From Pedobacter terrae (lineage in GTDB: Bacteria > Bacteroidota > Bacteroidia > Sphingobacteriales > Sphingobacteriaceae), in assembly GCF_900100705.1 (NCBI RefSeq), contig NZ_FNCH01000013.1:1-64000 (forward strand): a stretch of DNA of 64,000 nucleotides, given 5' to 3'. Positions 50,639-59,478 of this stretch are shown here, piece after piece (the stretch's first letter is position 1; every line of letters begins with the position of its first letter). The notes under the pieces are model-generated. The model worked only from the letters and a program-made list of their open reading frames with translations. It was not told the DNA's origin and searched no databases. The position numbers and the translations under genes were made by a program.

Positions 50639-50863
50639 ATCGTTAAAAAACGATTAGCCTTTCTCACGCTCGTTTTTAACGAGCGTGATCTGTTGTTTTT
50701 TGCTGGCGCTCGTTTCTAACGAGTGCATAAATAGCTTTGCGATTCTATCGCTTTACTGTTAATCGTTAAAACGATGCGCTATGTTCACACTCGTTAGTAA
50801 CGAGCGTGAGCCTTTATTCTTTATTTGCTGGCGCGCCCGTTCAACAAGTGCTTAAATAGCTTA
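50639..50863. repeat. Twofold repeat of hairpin-rich sequence (CTCGTT...AACGAG family)
   Basis: Two copies of a composite of about 102 bp (50639-50740 and 50760-50863) each contain an AATCGTTAA-type hairpin, a strong stem and a GCTGGCG...AGTGC-AAATAGCTT tail. The stem in copy 1 (50664-50688) is TCACGCTCGTT / AACGAGCGTGA, 11 bp perfect; copy 2 (50785-50809) has one mismatch. It lies upstream of bglX, in the gap between it and the GH43-like gene. Confidence 0.85.
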
Positions 50864-50930
50864 CATTGCATTTAAAAATCAATAAATATTAGTCATTTCT
50901 TAATCTAAAGAAACCAACATAAGTTATTAT

Positions 50931-52685
50931 TTAATCCACTTTCTTCACTTCAGTTTTAACCGATACGCCGTTCTCATTAATCGCCTCCATAGCAAAATAG
51001 TATGCTTTTTGACTGTCCATTGCTTTGAACCAATATTCATTAAAATCATGGATCATGATGCAGTTATAAAGCTTATCAGGTGCTGTGCCATAGTACAGAT
51101 TATAAGCAAAAGCATTATCAACAGGCTCCCATTTGATGTAGGCACTGCGTTTATCTTTTTCTGTTCTTAATACGATGAGGTTTTTTACTTTCGTGGGTTT
51201 CTCTCCGTTTCCGTTGCCGAATACGCGTAGGCCACTAATGGCAAATTTTCCGGTAGGCATGTGTACGTTCACCATTTTGATGAACCTCGTTTTAACCGGT
51301 TTTTGAAGTTCGATGTAGTCATGTGGAACATCTGTTTTATTTTGGCTTTTATCAACAAGCGTGTTCCATTTTTTTCCATCTGTTGAGGAAAGAATTTTAT
51401 ATTGATGATAAATTCCAGTCTGTTTTCCTAAAAAATCAGCATCCTGATCGGCATAATTGATCTGGATAGCGTTAACAGTTGCAAGACTGCCCAAATCGGT
51501 CTGGATCCATTCGCCATTATTTGCTGTTTTGGCACTCCAATAGGTTTTAATGTTTTCGTCAACTGCATTATTAGCGTTAAAGCCGCCAAGGGTAGAGGAT
51601 ACGGTTACTGGTTTTTTATAGTTGATGAGCATCCAGCCCGGACCGGCAGGCCCTTCAGCTTTTCTTTGAGCAGGTAAATAAAGCGGGTAATCGCCAAATG
51701 CGGTATTGGTCCACATCACATCGTCCTGATCAAAACCGGTTGGCCAAATACCCATGCGGCGTTCCCAGGTATTTTTTACACAGATAATGCTGGTAGAAAT
51801 ATGCCAGTAATTTTTGTTGTTATCCTGAAAGGTTGCGCCATGTCCTGCACCCCGTGAAAATCCTCCACCTTTATAACTCAAAGGATCAGATTGAGGAGTT
51901 GTAGGCGTATCATAGAACAAAGGTTTGGTACCCACTACCACACCGTCTGAGTAACCACTGAATTCTGTTCCCGGTGCACCGTATTGGAAATAATATTTTC
52001 CATTATGTTTGGTCATCCAGGCACCTTCGGCAAAGGGATCAAGAAAAGTATTATCCATATACTCGCCAAAACGTTGCCAGCCATAGCGCCAGCTCTCCAG
52101 TAAATACATTGGCGTACGGGTACCTTTGGGTTTAAAAGTTTTGCGGTCGAGCTCTACACCATACATGGGGTAATTATTACTGCTACCGTTGTACATATAA
52201 AATTTACCATCATCATCGGTAAAAAAGGCTGGATCCCAGCCACCTATTTCTAAAGAATCAACCAAAGGAAACCATTTGTTGCCTTTAGGGTCAGTACTTC
52301 CCCAAAGGGTGAAGTTTTTGGTGTAAGTGCTGCCAAAAACCACCATGGTATCGCCAACAATGCCCACGCCTGGCGCACAGAGTTCATCTTTGGTTTTATT
52401 CCATGGGCGCAAAAACTTTCTTTCATGGAATTTCCAGTTCAGCATGTCGGCGCTATGCCAGTATCCCCATTGGTTGGTGCTAAACAGGTAGAAATCGCCT
52501 TTATAATTTACAATTACCGGATCGGCGGTTGCGCGGTGTTTTCCCCATTGGGTAAAAGATTCGAAAGGTGTATAACCATAATCTAAATTGATGGGGTTGC
52601 AATAGGTTTTCTGCTGGGCATGTACAGCGTACGTGCTGCAGAAAAAGGTTGTTATTAAAAATATTTTAAATAAATGTTTAGCCAT
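50931..52685 (-). CDS. Exported GH43-like protein with F5/8-type C (discoidin) and Fn3 domains
   Basis: The 584-aa protein has a signal peptide (MAKHLFKIFLITTFFCSTYAVHA) and a five-blade beta-propeller of the GH43 type (residues about 28-350). The candidate catalytic triad is Asp in RATADPVIV, Asp in GGWDPAFFTDDDGK, and Glu in DPFAEGAWMTKHNGKYY. A discoidin-like carbohydrate-binding domain follows (about 355-480, KPVTVSSTLGG, WSAKTANNGEWIQTDLGS), then an Fn3 domain (about 488-584). It would act on a glycan in the periplasm or at the surface. Many such propellers cleave arabinose or xylose linkages, but the substrate here is unknown. Confidence 0.86.
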   Translation of the reverse strand: MAKHLFKIFLITTFFCSTYAVHAQQKTYCNPINLDYGYTPFESFTQWGKHRATADPVIVNYKGDFYLFSTNQWGYWHSADMLNWKFHERKFLRPWNKTKDELCAPGVGIVGDTMVVFGSTYTKNFTLWGSTDPKGNKWFPLVDSLEIGGWDPAFFTDDDGKFYMYNGSSNNYPMYGVELDRKTFKPKGTRTPMYLLESWRYGWQRFGEYMDNTFLDPFAEGAWMTKHNGKYYFQYGAPGTEFSGYSDGVVVGTKPLFYDTPTTPQSDPLSYKGGGFSRGAGHGATFQDNNKNYWHISTSIICVKNTWERRMGIWPTGFDQDDVMWTNTAFGDYPLYLPAQRKAEGPAGPGWMLINYKKPVTVSSTLGGFNANNAVDENIKTYWSAKTANNGEWIQTDLGSLATVNAIQINYADQDADFLGKQTGIYHQYKILSSTDGKKWNTLVDKSQNKTDVPHDYIELQKPVKTRFIKMVNVHMPTGKFAISGLRVFGNGNGEKPTKVKNLIVLRTEKDKRSAYIKWEPVDNAFAYNLYYGTAPDKLYNCIMIHDFNEYWFKAMDSQKAYYFAMEAINENGVSVKTEVKKVD

Positions 52686-52699
52686 CAGTTAAGGGTTAA

Positions 52700-53110
52700 T
52701 TAAAAGATCTGGATTTTAGCACAGGCCTGGCAACCAATGGCCATTCCGCTTACGCTTAATCCTGTAACGTTCGATTTGTGCTCCCAATAAACCCACATAT
52801 TGTGCGCACCGCCGGTTGATGTTAAGCCAACAGTATAAACATCTCCACTTTCTGGTATCTGACCTAAAACTGTTCCATTAGGTGTATTTGGCGGAATAAA
52901 AAATGAATATGAACCTCCGCTGGTGTTATTTTGCAGGGTTACATATACGCCATCGGATGTTGAATTTGTAGCCGTTAAATTTACAGTGCTGAATTTTGCC
53001 TTTTTATTGACTTTTTTAGTCGCTAACTGATGTTTGGGGATCGTGGTGAAACCTGAGTTTACAATGGTAATTCCGATAATTACTGTTAATAATAAAATGA
53101 TTTTTTTCAT
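52700..53110 (-). CDS. Small exported protein of unknown function in the PUL
   Basis: The 136-aa protein has a signal peptide (MKKIILLLTVIIGITIVNS) and a Ser/Thr/Gly-rich beta-strand pattern (NSTSDGVYVTLQNNTSGGSY). A C-terminal ACGCQAC-like pair (IGCQACAKIQIF) gives two cysteines. I do not recognise a family. It sits 15 bases from the GH43-like gene and 59 from the GH144-like gene on the same strand, so it is probably part of the PUL transcript. A role as a glycan-binding or surface protein is speculation. Confidence 0.65.
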   Translation of the reverse strand: MKKIILLLTVIIGITIVNSGFTTIPKHQLATKKVNKKAKFSTVNLTATNSTSDGVYVTLQNNTSGGSYSFFIPPNTPNGTVLGQIPESGDVYTVGLTSTGGAHNMWVYWEHKSNVTGLSVSGMAIGCQACAKIQIF

Positions 53111-53168
53111 GGTTCTGAAGGTTTAATTTGAAATATATAGTGACTAAACATTTATATACAACCCCATA

Positions 53169-54542
53169 TTATGGCTGAAACTGAAAATCCAGTTTTTTTA
53201 ATCCATTCTGAACATCTTTGTTTCCCATAAATAACTTCCAGAGAAGGCCAGAACGGTAATTTTCGATCATCACGACCATTGGACCCTGATCTATGCCTAA
53301 ATACCTTTTAGGATACCAGTTATCGGTTTCTGAAAAAGCATCGTAGAAGCCATATTTACCCCAAACTTTGTCACCCAGATCTTCATAGAGGTGTCTGATT
53401 ACCTTCATCGATTCTTTTGGGGTATAAGGTATAGAAGATATGGCTGCGGTTGGCGAAATAACACCATAATCTTCCTGCAGACTATGGGCAGCATAACCTT
53501 TTACGGAATAACTGGCCGTTAAACCCCAGCTATTTTCTCCATAACCTTTAAATTTCTTTGGATTGGCCACGCAATAATCGTGTATGGCCAAAGTTTGATT
53601 AACATTGTTCTGCCAATAATCGGCATAACGGTCTTTTAATCCTTTCGGATTTAAACCTAAATATGAATAGTGTGTCCAGAATAATGGACCCACAGAATTT
53701 TTAGCACCTTGGAAATCTAACGGGATATGATGCCCGTACAGATCGAAATTTGCCTTGATTGCTCCTCCTCTTGCCCAGCCTTCATGATAAACTTCGGCAG
53801 GTACGCTATGAGTTGGAGAAGAGGCTGCCATTACGTACATAATTAAACATTCGTTATAGCCTTTTACGGGGAAATTCATTTCCCAATTGTACTCCGGCGA
53901 CCAGTGCCAGTATAATACATTTTGGCCACCATTGCGGTACCAGTTAAAATCAATGCCTTTCCAAAGTTCGTCAGCTTTTTTAGCTAAAGCTTTTTCGGCT
54001 GCTGTACCATTTTTATAATATTCGTTAATGCAGATCAATGCCTGTGCAACAAATGATGTTTCTACAAGATCGCCTCCATTGTCTTTTTGTCCGAATGGAC
54101 GTACTTTACCTGTTTCGCCATAAATCCAGTGTGGCCATGCACCGTGAAAGCGATCGGCCGTGGATAGAAAATCCAATATTTTATTTAAGCGGTCTAAACC
54201 CTCTTTTTTAGTTACATAATTCCTGTCAATGCCACTTAAAATGGCCATTAAGCCAAAGCCTGTGGCACCTGTTGCAACCGTACTTTTATCATTTTCCGGG
54301 TATACATTATCCACATGGAAACGCTCCCTGCCTGCACCTGATGTGGGTTCTGCACCATCCCAAAAATACTGGAAAGTCTGTTTTTGAACGAGATCAAGCA
54401 ATTGCTCATCACTAAGGTTTATCTTAATGCTAAGATTTGGATTGTAGGTCTGGGTTCTAGCTTTAGAGCATGCGCCCAAAACCAACAACGAAACCAGGAT
54501 AACGGATAATAATGAAATTCTTGTAGGATAGGTTTTTAGCAT
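53169..54542 (-). CDS. Glucoamylase-family (PF10091, GH144-like) lipoprotein
   Basis: The 457-aa protein has a lipoprotein signal with lipobox LGAC (residues about 21-24), so it is surface- or membrane-anchored. The (alpha/alpha)6 barrel motifs are QKQTFQYFWDGAEPTSG, VATGATGFGLMAILSGI, VETSFVAQALICI, FNWYRNGGQNVLYWHWSPEY, NECLIMYVMAASSPTH, SWGLTASYSVKGY and PTAAISSIPYTPKESMKVI. PF10091 enzymes characterised in Chitinophaga and Parabacteroides (GH144) cleave beta-1,2-glucans. That substrate is the best guess, not proven. Confidence 0.9.
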   Translation of the reverse strand: MLKTYPTRISLLSVILVSLLVLGACSKARTQTYNPNLSIKINLSDEQLLDLVQKQTFQYFWDGAEPTSGAGRERFHVDNVYPENDKSTVATGATGFGLMAILSGIDRNYVTKKEGLDRLNKILDFLSTADRFHGAWPHWIYGETGKVRPFGQKDNGGDLVETSFVAQALICINEYYKNGTAAEKALAKKADELWKGIDFNWYRNGGQNVLYWHWSPEYNWEMNFPVKGYNECLIMYVMAASSPTHSVPAEVYHEGWARGGAIKANFDLYGHHIPLDFQGAKNSVGPLFWTHYSYLGLNPKGLKDRYADYWQNNVNQTLAIHDYCVANPKKFKGYGENSWGLTASYSVKGYAAHSLQEDYGVISPTAAISSIPYTPKESMKVIRHLYEDLGDKVWGKYGFYDAFSETDNWYPKRYLGIDQGPMVVMIENYRSGLLWKLFMGNKDVQNGLKKLDFQFQP

Positions 54543-54558
54543 TGTGTAAGTGTGAAAA

Positions 54559-54587
54559 AAGGGTTACCAGTTTATCTGGCAACCCTT
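54559..54587 (-). terminator. Hairpin between susD and the GH144-like gene
   Basis: On the minus strand AAGGGTTGCCAG pairs with CTGGTAACCCTT and T6 follows. It lies between genes of the same PUL, so it may let susCD be expressed more than the enzymes. Confidence 0.7.
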
Positions 54588-54598
54588 AGAATTGTATT

Positions 54599-56080
54599 TT
54601 AGTAACCAGGGTTTTGCGTTAACAAACCACCACTTAAATCAATTTCTGTTTGTGGAATTGGCCAAACTTCATTTTTATTGGCTTTAAAGCCTTTAACACC
54701 AAAAACTTCTACGCCTCTTCCTTGACGGATTACATCAAAAAGTCTGTCACTTTCTAAAGCTAATTCAACCTGTCTTTCTTTATAAATTGCAGCTCGAAGT
54801 GCTACTTTATCGGTAGTTGTAACATCGGGAAGAATGCCTGTAGCCGTTCCTCTTGCACGTGCACGAACTTTATTTAATGATGTTAGGGCAAGTGATGGAT
54901 TATTAAGCTCATTAGCTGCTTCAGCATTCATTAATAAAATATCAGCAAATCTCAGTACCCTGAAATTTTGCTGAGAACCTTGATTGCCTGAAACGAACAT
55001 GCTGAAAGGAACATAAGACTTTTGGTTGTAACCAATATTTACAACGTTTGTTTTGATAAAGTCGCCTTGTGGAGTAGTTTCTCCTGGAAATAGAATTGTT
55101 GCATCTTTTCTTGGATCGCCGGTTTCAAAAGCAGCTATCAATACTGCAGATGGAGTATTGAATCCCCAGCCACCAGCTGGTTCTCCGGCAACGCCTTGTA
55201 CCTGACTATATTGAGAGTTTGAAGCATCATTATTGCCTGGAACAAATTCACATTGAACTTCAAATAACGATTCTACATTATTCTCATTTTGTGTGCGGAA
55301 TCCTTTCTCAAAATCTGGGAAAAGGGAGTAACCCATATCCATTACCTGGTTGGTCAAAGATAAAACGTCATTCCACTTTTGTTGGTACATGGCTACTTTA
55401 GCATGCATTCCAATTGCGGCTCCTTTAGTAGCTCTTCCGATGTCTGAAGTGCCATAAGATGCTGGCAATACTGCTGCTGCTTCGGTTAGGTCTTTTTCAA
55501 TCTGAGCATATACAGCAGCTTTATCTGCCCTGGGGATATTATATTCAGTGGCATCAGCAGGTACCTTTAATCTTAAAGGAACACCACCATATGCCCTTAC
55601 AAGTCTGAAATATGAATAAGCCCTAACAAATTTTGCTTCAGCTAAATAACGAGCTTTCAAACTTGCATCCATTGAAATGTTTGGAATGTTATCTAAAACC
55701 TGGTTACAAAGGTTGATGTTCCTGTACTGGCCTGTCCAGAAACTTTGCAATGAACCTTCTGTAGAAGTAACAGTAAAGGTGTCGTAAAGGTTAAAAAACG
55801 TGGCATCTGTTACAGTACTACCTTTATCCGCTTCATCAGAACCTGTACTTTCGATGGCTAAAGCAGGGAAAGCCAAGTTTTCCCATGTACGTAAATTTGC
55901 ATATATCGCATTTACTCCTTTGGTAGCATCTTCTTGTGTTTTCCAGAATTGTTGCGCTGCTTGTTGACCTTGTGGATCGACATCTAAAAAGCTTTTTTTA
56001 CAAGATGATGCAAAAATTAAGGTTGATAATACACCAACTGCACACCATTTTTGTAAACTTATATTTATATGTGTTTTCAT
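54599..56080 (-). CDS. susD: SusD/RagB-family outer-membrane glycan-binding lipoprotein
   Basis: SusD-type proteins sit as lids over the SusC pore and capture glycans. The 493-aa protein has a lipoprotein signal (lipobox SSC in FASSCKKSFLDVDPQGQ), a RagB-type TPR-rich fold (NAIYANLRTWENLAFP, LAEAKFVRAYSYFRLVRAYGGVPL) and the C-terminal FRVLRFADILLMNAEAANELNN and AIYKERQVELALESDRLFDVIRQGR. I prefer ATG 56080 (MKTHINISLQKW) over the in-frame TTG at 56086. It follows susC by 11 bases. Confidence 0.96.
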   Translation of the reverse strand: MKTHINISLQKWCAVGVLSTLIFASSCKKSFLDVDPQGQQAAQQFWKTQEDATKGVNAIYANLRTWENLAFPALAIESTGSDEADKGSTVTDATFFNLYDTFTVTSTEGSLQSFWTGQYRNINLCNQVLDNIPNISMDASLKARYLAEAKFVRAYSYFRLVRAYGGVPLRLKVPADATEYNIPRADKAAVYAQIEKDLTEAAAVLPASYGTSDIGRATKGAAIGMHAKVAMYQQKWNDVLSLTNQVMDMGYSLFPDFEKGFRTQNENNVESLFEVQCEFVPGNNDASNSQYSQVQGVAGEPAGGWGFNTPSAVLIAAFETGDPRKDATILFPGETTPQGDFIKTNVVNIGYNQKSYVPFSMFVSGNQGSQQNFRVLRFADILLMNAEAANELNNPSLALTSLNKVRARARGTATGILPDVTTTDKVALRAAIYKERQVELALESDRLFDVIRQGRGVEVFGVKGFKANKNEVWPIPQTEIDLSGGLLTQNPGY

Positions 56081-56091
56081 GTTCAAATCAA

Positions 56092-59000
56092 TTAAAAGGT
56101 TAAGTTTATACCGATGTTATAAGTAGCAAACATTGGGTACACGTTAAAATCTATACCTGCTTTTGTTGGTACACCTCCAACCTCAGGAGTAAAACCTTTA
56201 TATCCAAACAGATTAACTGCGTTTTGTGCATTGGCAAATACCCTTAGTTTTTGCATCTTCCATTTAGATACTAGTGATTGAGGTAAATTATAGCCTAATT
56301 GGATATTTCTCAATCTGATATAAGCACCGCTTTCAACATAAAATGAATTGGTTTGATTATTATTCCCACCAGCTAAACTAGTAGAAGGATAAGTGTTGGT
56401 AGATCCAGCACCTGTCCATCTGTTATCATAAAAATCTTTTGTATAATTCTCATTGCCAAATCTGTTACCCAGATTAGCATTAAATACGTCTACATCTGCT
56501 ACCCCTTGAATATCAAGCGTTAAATCGAAATTTTTGTAAGCAAAATTGGTATTAATACCATAGGTATATTTAGGGTTTGGATTACCCAGGAAGGTTTTAT
56601 CTTTTGAGTCAACAATTCCATCTCCGTTTAAATCAGCATATTTAAAATCACCAGCTCTTGCACCAGGCATACCCGAAGTGGCTGCCTCTTGTGCAGTTTG
56701 AAGAATGCCAACTACCTGGTAGCCATAGAAAGAACCAATAGGCATGCCTACCACAGTCCTTGTAGGAACTACAGCATTGTTTAACCCGTCACCTCCGGCA
56801 TCAATTGGATTTGAACCAGAAGTTACGTTTAATACTTTGTTGTTATTAATACCAATATTACCACTAATAGAGTAGGTTAAACCACCAGAAGTTTTATCAG
56901 ACCAGGTTGCTAATAATTCAAAACCGCGGTTCCTGAAATCAGCTTGATTGCCTAGCAGAACACTATTTGATGTACCTAGCGAACCTAAAATTGGAATATT
57001 AAAAATAGCCTGTTCAGTTTTTTTATTGTAGTAATCGGCTTCAATAGACAATTTATTGTTTAAAAAGCCCATTTCTAAACCAATATCAGTTCCTGCACTA
57101 CGTTCCCAGAAAAGGGCAGGAGGAACAATTGTAGTTACGCTAGCTCCTGTATTAGCAATTCCATTATAAAATGCTATTAAAGCTGCGCTTTGATTTACTG
57201 TTAATGTTGTAGGGTTAATCGGAACGCCTGCATTACCTACTTTACCCCAACTACCGCGTAATTTTAAGTTACTGAAGACCTTTTGATCTTTCATAAAATC
57301 TTCATTGCTTATCACCCATCCAGCACCTACTGATGGGAAATATCCCCATAAATCACTACCACCAAAAAATTGTGATGCAGCGTCACCCCTCAAAGAAGCA
57401 TTTAATAAATACTTGTTTTTGAAACTGTAGTTAATTCTACCGAAATAAGAAGTGGCCGTGTTTAACGATCCAGAATCTTCTATGGTTCTTCCTGATGCAT
57501 TTCCTAAGCTTAGGTATAAATCGCCGTCTCTGGTGTAAGGTACATTTTGGGCTGTTCCGGTCATTGTATAAGATTTATAACGCTGCGCGGTTTGTCCAGC
57601 CAATATGGTTAAGCTATGGTCGTTCCATTTATTCTCATAGGTTAACGTATTTTCTAAAATCCAATTTCTGGTTTCCGTTCTACCAATAGAGAGTGTACTT
57701 ATCTTAGTATTCTGTCCGGTTGTGGCATAATATAATGGGGTGTAAATTCTATTTTCTTCTTGTCCAAAATCACCACCAGCACTTGTTTTAAAGGTAAAGT
57801 GTTTAGCAAATTTTAGTTCAGCATAAACATTTCCAGTAACCCTGTATTTTGAAGTGATGCTGTTATTAAAATCTATTGTGGCTTGAGGATTTACATTGCT
57901 TCCATTACCAAGTTGAAAGTTATTTGGATCTCCATAACTGCCATCTGCATTGAAAACAGGTACAACAGGAGCAGCTGTATATAAAGCACGGTAGATTGAT
58001 GCCGGAGCATTGTTTGATTTGCTTGAACTTCCGGTAACATTATATCCGACTTTTAAATTTTTTAAAACTTGGAAGTCGTTAGATAGACGGGCGGTATACC
58101 TTTTATAATTGTTATTGGTAATAATCCCATCCTGATTAACGTAACCTAATGAAAAATTGTAACTAGATTTTTCGCTGGCCCCATTAACAGAAACCTGATG
58201 GTTATTAATCATAGCTGTACGTAAAACCTGATCGTACCAATCTGTTCCTGCTCCTAAATTTGTACTTGCGAACAATGGATTAGCTGCACCATTAATTTTA
58301 TATGCTTCATTTACAGCTGTAGCATATTCGCTTGCATCTGTCATTTTAACCTGGTTAGTTACGCTTTGTAGACCAACTGTACCATTGTAATTGATAGTCG
58401 CATTTCCATTTTTCCCCTTAACAGTAGTAACCAATACTACACCGTTAGCAGCTCTAACTCCATATATAGATTGACTTGAAGCATCTTTAAGTATGTTGAT
58501 GCTGGCGATATCTGCAGGATTTAAAAAGGTAATGTCATCATACCAAACACCATCAACCACATATAATGGTCCGGTATTACCGTAAATAGTTCCTGTTCCA
58601 CGAATAGTAATTTGAGGTGCAGAACCTGGAGTGGCATTATTACTTATTGAAACCCCGGCAACTTTACCTTGTAAAGCACTTATTGGATTGGTAGAAGGTT
58701 GTTTGTTGATATCTTCTCCTTTTACTGAAGCCACAGCTCCAGTAACATCAATTTTTCTTTGTGTACCGTAACCTACAACCACAACCTGCTCTAATTGTTG
58801 TGTTGATGAAGCCAATGATACGTTAATAGTTGTTTGATTGTTTACAGCCTGCTCAAGTGCTGTATAGCCTACGAAGTTAAATACTAGTGTGGCGTTGGCC
58901 GGCGCGCTTATGGAGTAGCCACCGTTCACATCTGTTTGCGTACCTGTTTGTGTGCCTTTAACTAATATAGTTACGCCTGGTAATGGGGTTTTATCACCAC

Positions 59001-59106
59001 CATCAATTACCTTACCTTTTACAGTAATGTTTTGCGCTAATGCTACGTTAATTGTTAGCAAACAAAGTGCAGCGAGAACAGAAATTCTTGTAAAGATTCT
59101 TTTCAT
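56092..59106 (-). CDS. susC: SusC/RagA-family TonB-dependent outer-membrane transporter
   Basis: The 1004-aa protein has a signal peptide (MKRIFTRISVLAALCLLTINVALA), then a carboxypeptidase-like domain (ITVKGKVIDGGDKTPLPGVT), a TonB-dependent plug starting QVVVVGYGTQRKIDVTGAVASVKG, PQITIRGTGTIYGNTGPLYVVDGV, and a long C-terminal beta-barrel ending MFATYNIGINLTF. Such transporters import oligosaccharides in a TonB-powered way with SusD. It is the first structural gene of the PUL and probably highly expressed. Confidence 0.97.
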   Translation of the reverse strand: MKRIFTRISVLAALCLLTINVALAQNITVKGKVIDGGDKTPLPGVTILVKGTQTGTQTDVNGGYSISAPANATLVFNFVGYTALEQAVNNQTTINVSLASSTQQLEQVVVVGYGTQRKIDVTGAVASVKGEDINKQPSTNPISALQGKVAGVSISNNATPGSAPQITIRGTGTIYGNTGPLYVVDGVWYDDITFLNPADIASINILKDASSQSIYGVRAANGVVLVTTVKGKNGNATINYNGTVGLQSVTNQVKMTDASEYATAVNEAYKINGAANPLFASTNLGAGTDWYDQVLRTAMINNHQVSVNGASEKSSYNFSLGYVNQDGIITNNNYKRYTARLSNDFQVLKNLKVGYNVTGSSSKSNNAPASIYRALYTAAPVVPVFNADGSYGDPNNFQLGNGSNVNPQATIDFNNSITSKYRVTGNVYAELKFAKHFTFKTSAGGDFGQEENRIYTPLYYATTGQNTKISTLSIGRTETRNWILENTLTYENKWNDHSLTILAGQTAQRYKSYTMTGTAQNVPYTRDGDLYLSLGNASGRTIEDSGSLNTATSYFGRINYSFKNKYLLNASLRGDAASQFFGGSDLWGYFPSVGAGWVISNEDFMKDQKVFSNLKLRGSWGKVGNAGVPINPTTLTVNQSAALIAFYNGIANTGASVTTIVPPALFWERSAGTDIGLEMGFLNNKLSIEADYYNKKTEQAIFNIPILGSLGTSNSVLLGNQADFRNRGFELLATWSDKTSGGLTYSISGNIGINNNKVLNVTSGSNPIDAGGDGLNNAVVPTRTVVGMPIGSFYGYQVVGILQTAQEAATSGMPGARAGDFKYADLNGDGIVDSKDKTFLGNPNPKYTYGINTNFAYKNFDLTLDIQGVADVDVFNANLGNRFGNENYTKDFYDNRWTGAGSTNTYPSTSLAGGNNNQTNSFYVESGAYIRLRNIQLGYNLPQSLVSKWKMQKLRVFANAQNAVNLFGYKGFTPEVGGVPTKAGIDFNVYPMFATYNIGINLTF

Positions 59107-59478
59107 GCTTTATTATAAATTTTAGTTTAATTGTTAGTTAAATGTGAGGTTGTTTTCGTTGATGTGCAAGTGTTTTTACCTCTACATTAATACATCATAA
59201 TGCTTCACGGTATATCTCACATCATTAAACCAAATGCGATTTTAGCCTAAAAACGCATTTTTTTGGATTTTAACATCATATTAACATCTATACAAGTGTA
59301 TAAATCACACTAAGTATTTTGTGGGGTTGTAAAAATGATTGTGAGAGGTAATGATGTAGTGCTAATTCTGTAATATCAAATAGAATCAGACAATATTTCC
59401 AATTTTGTAGATTTTAATAGCATAACTTTTATTTATTTTTTAGTTAAAAAATGAAAAAAGTTGAGTCTGTATGGACAC
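59107..59478 (-). promoter_or_regulatory. 372-bp leader/control region upstream of susC
   Basis: It holds a long stem (59232-59260, AAATGCGATTTTAG / CTAAAAACGCATTT), two blocks arranged as inverted copies (TACATCAT...TCTCAC at 59191-59220 and GTGAGA...ATGATGTA at 59341-59358) and a TATAC/GTATA dyad at 59289-59302. These are candidate regulator or attenuation sites; I cannot place a clear -33/-7 pair. Confidence 0.45.
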
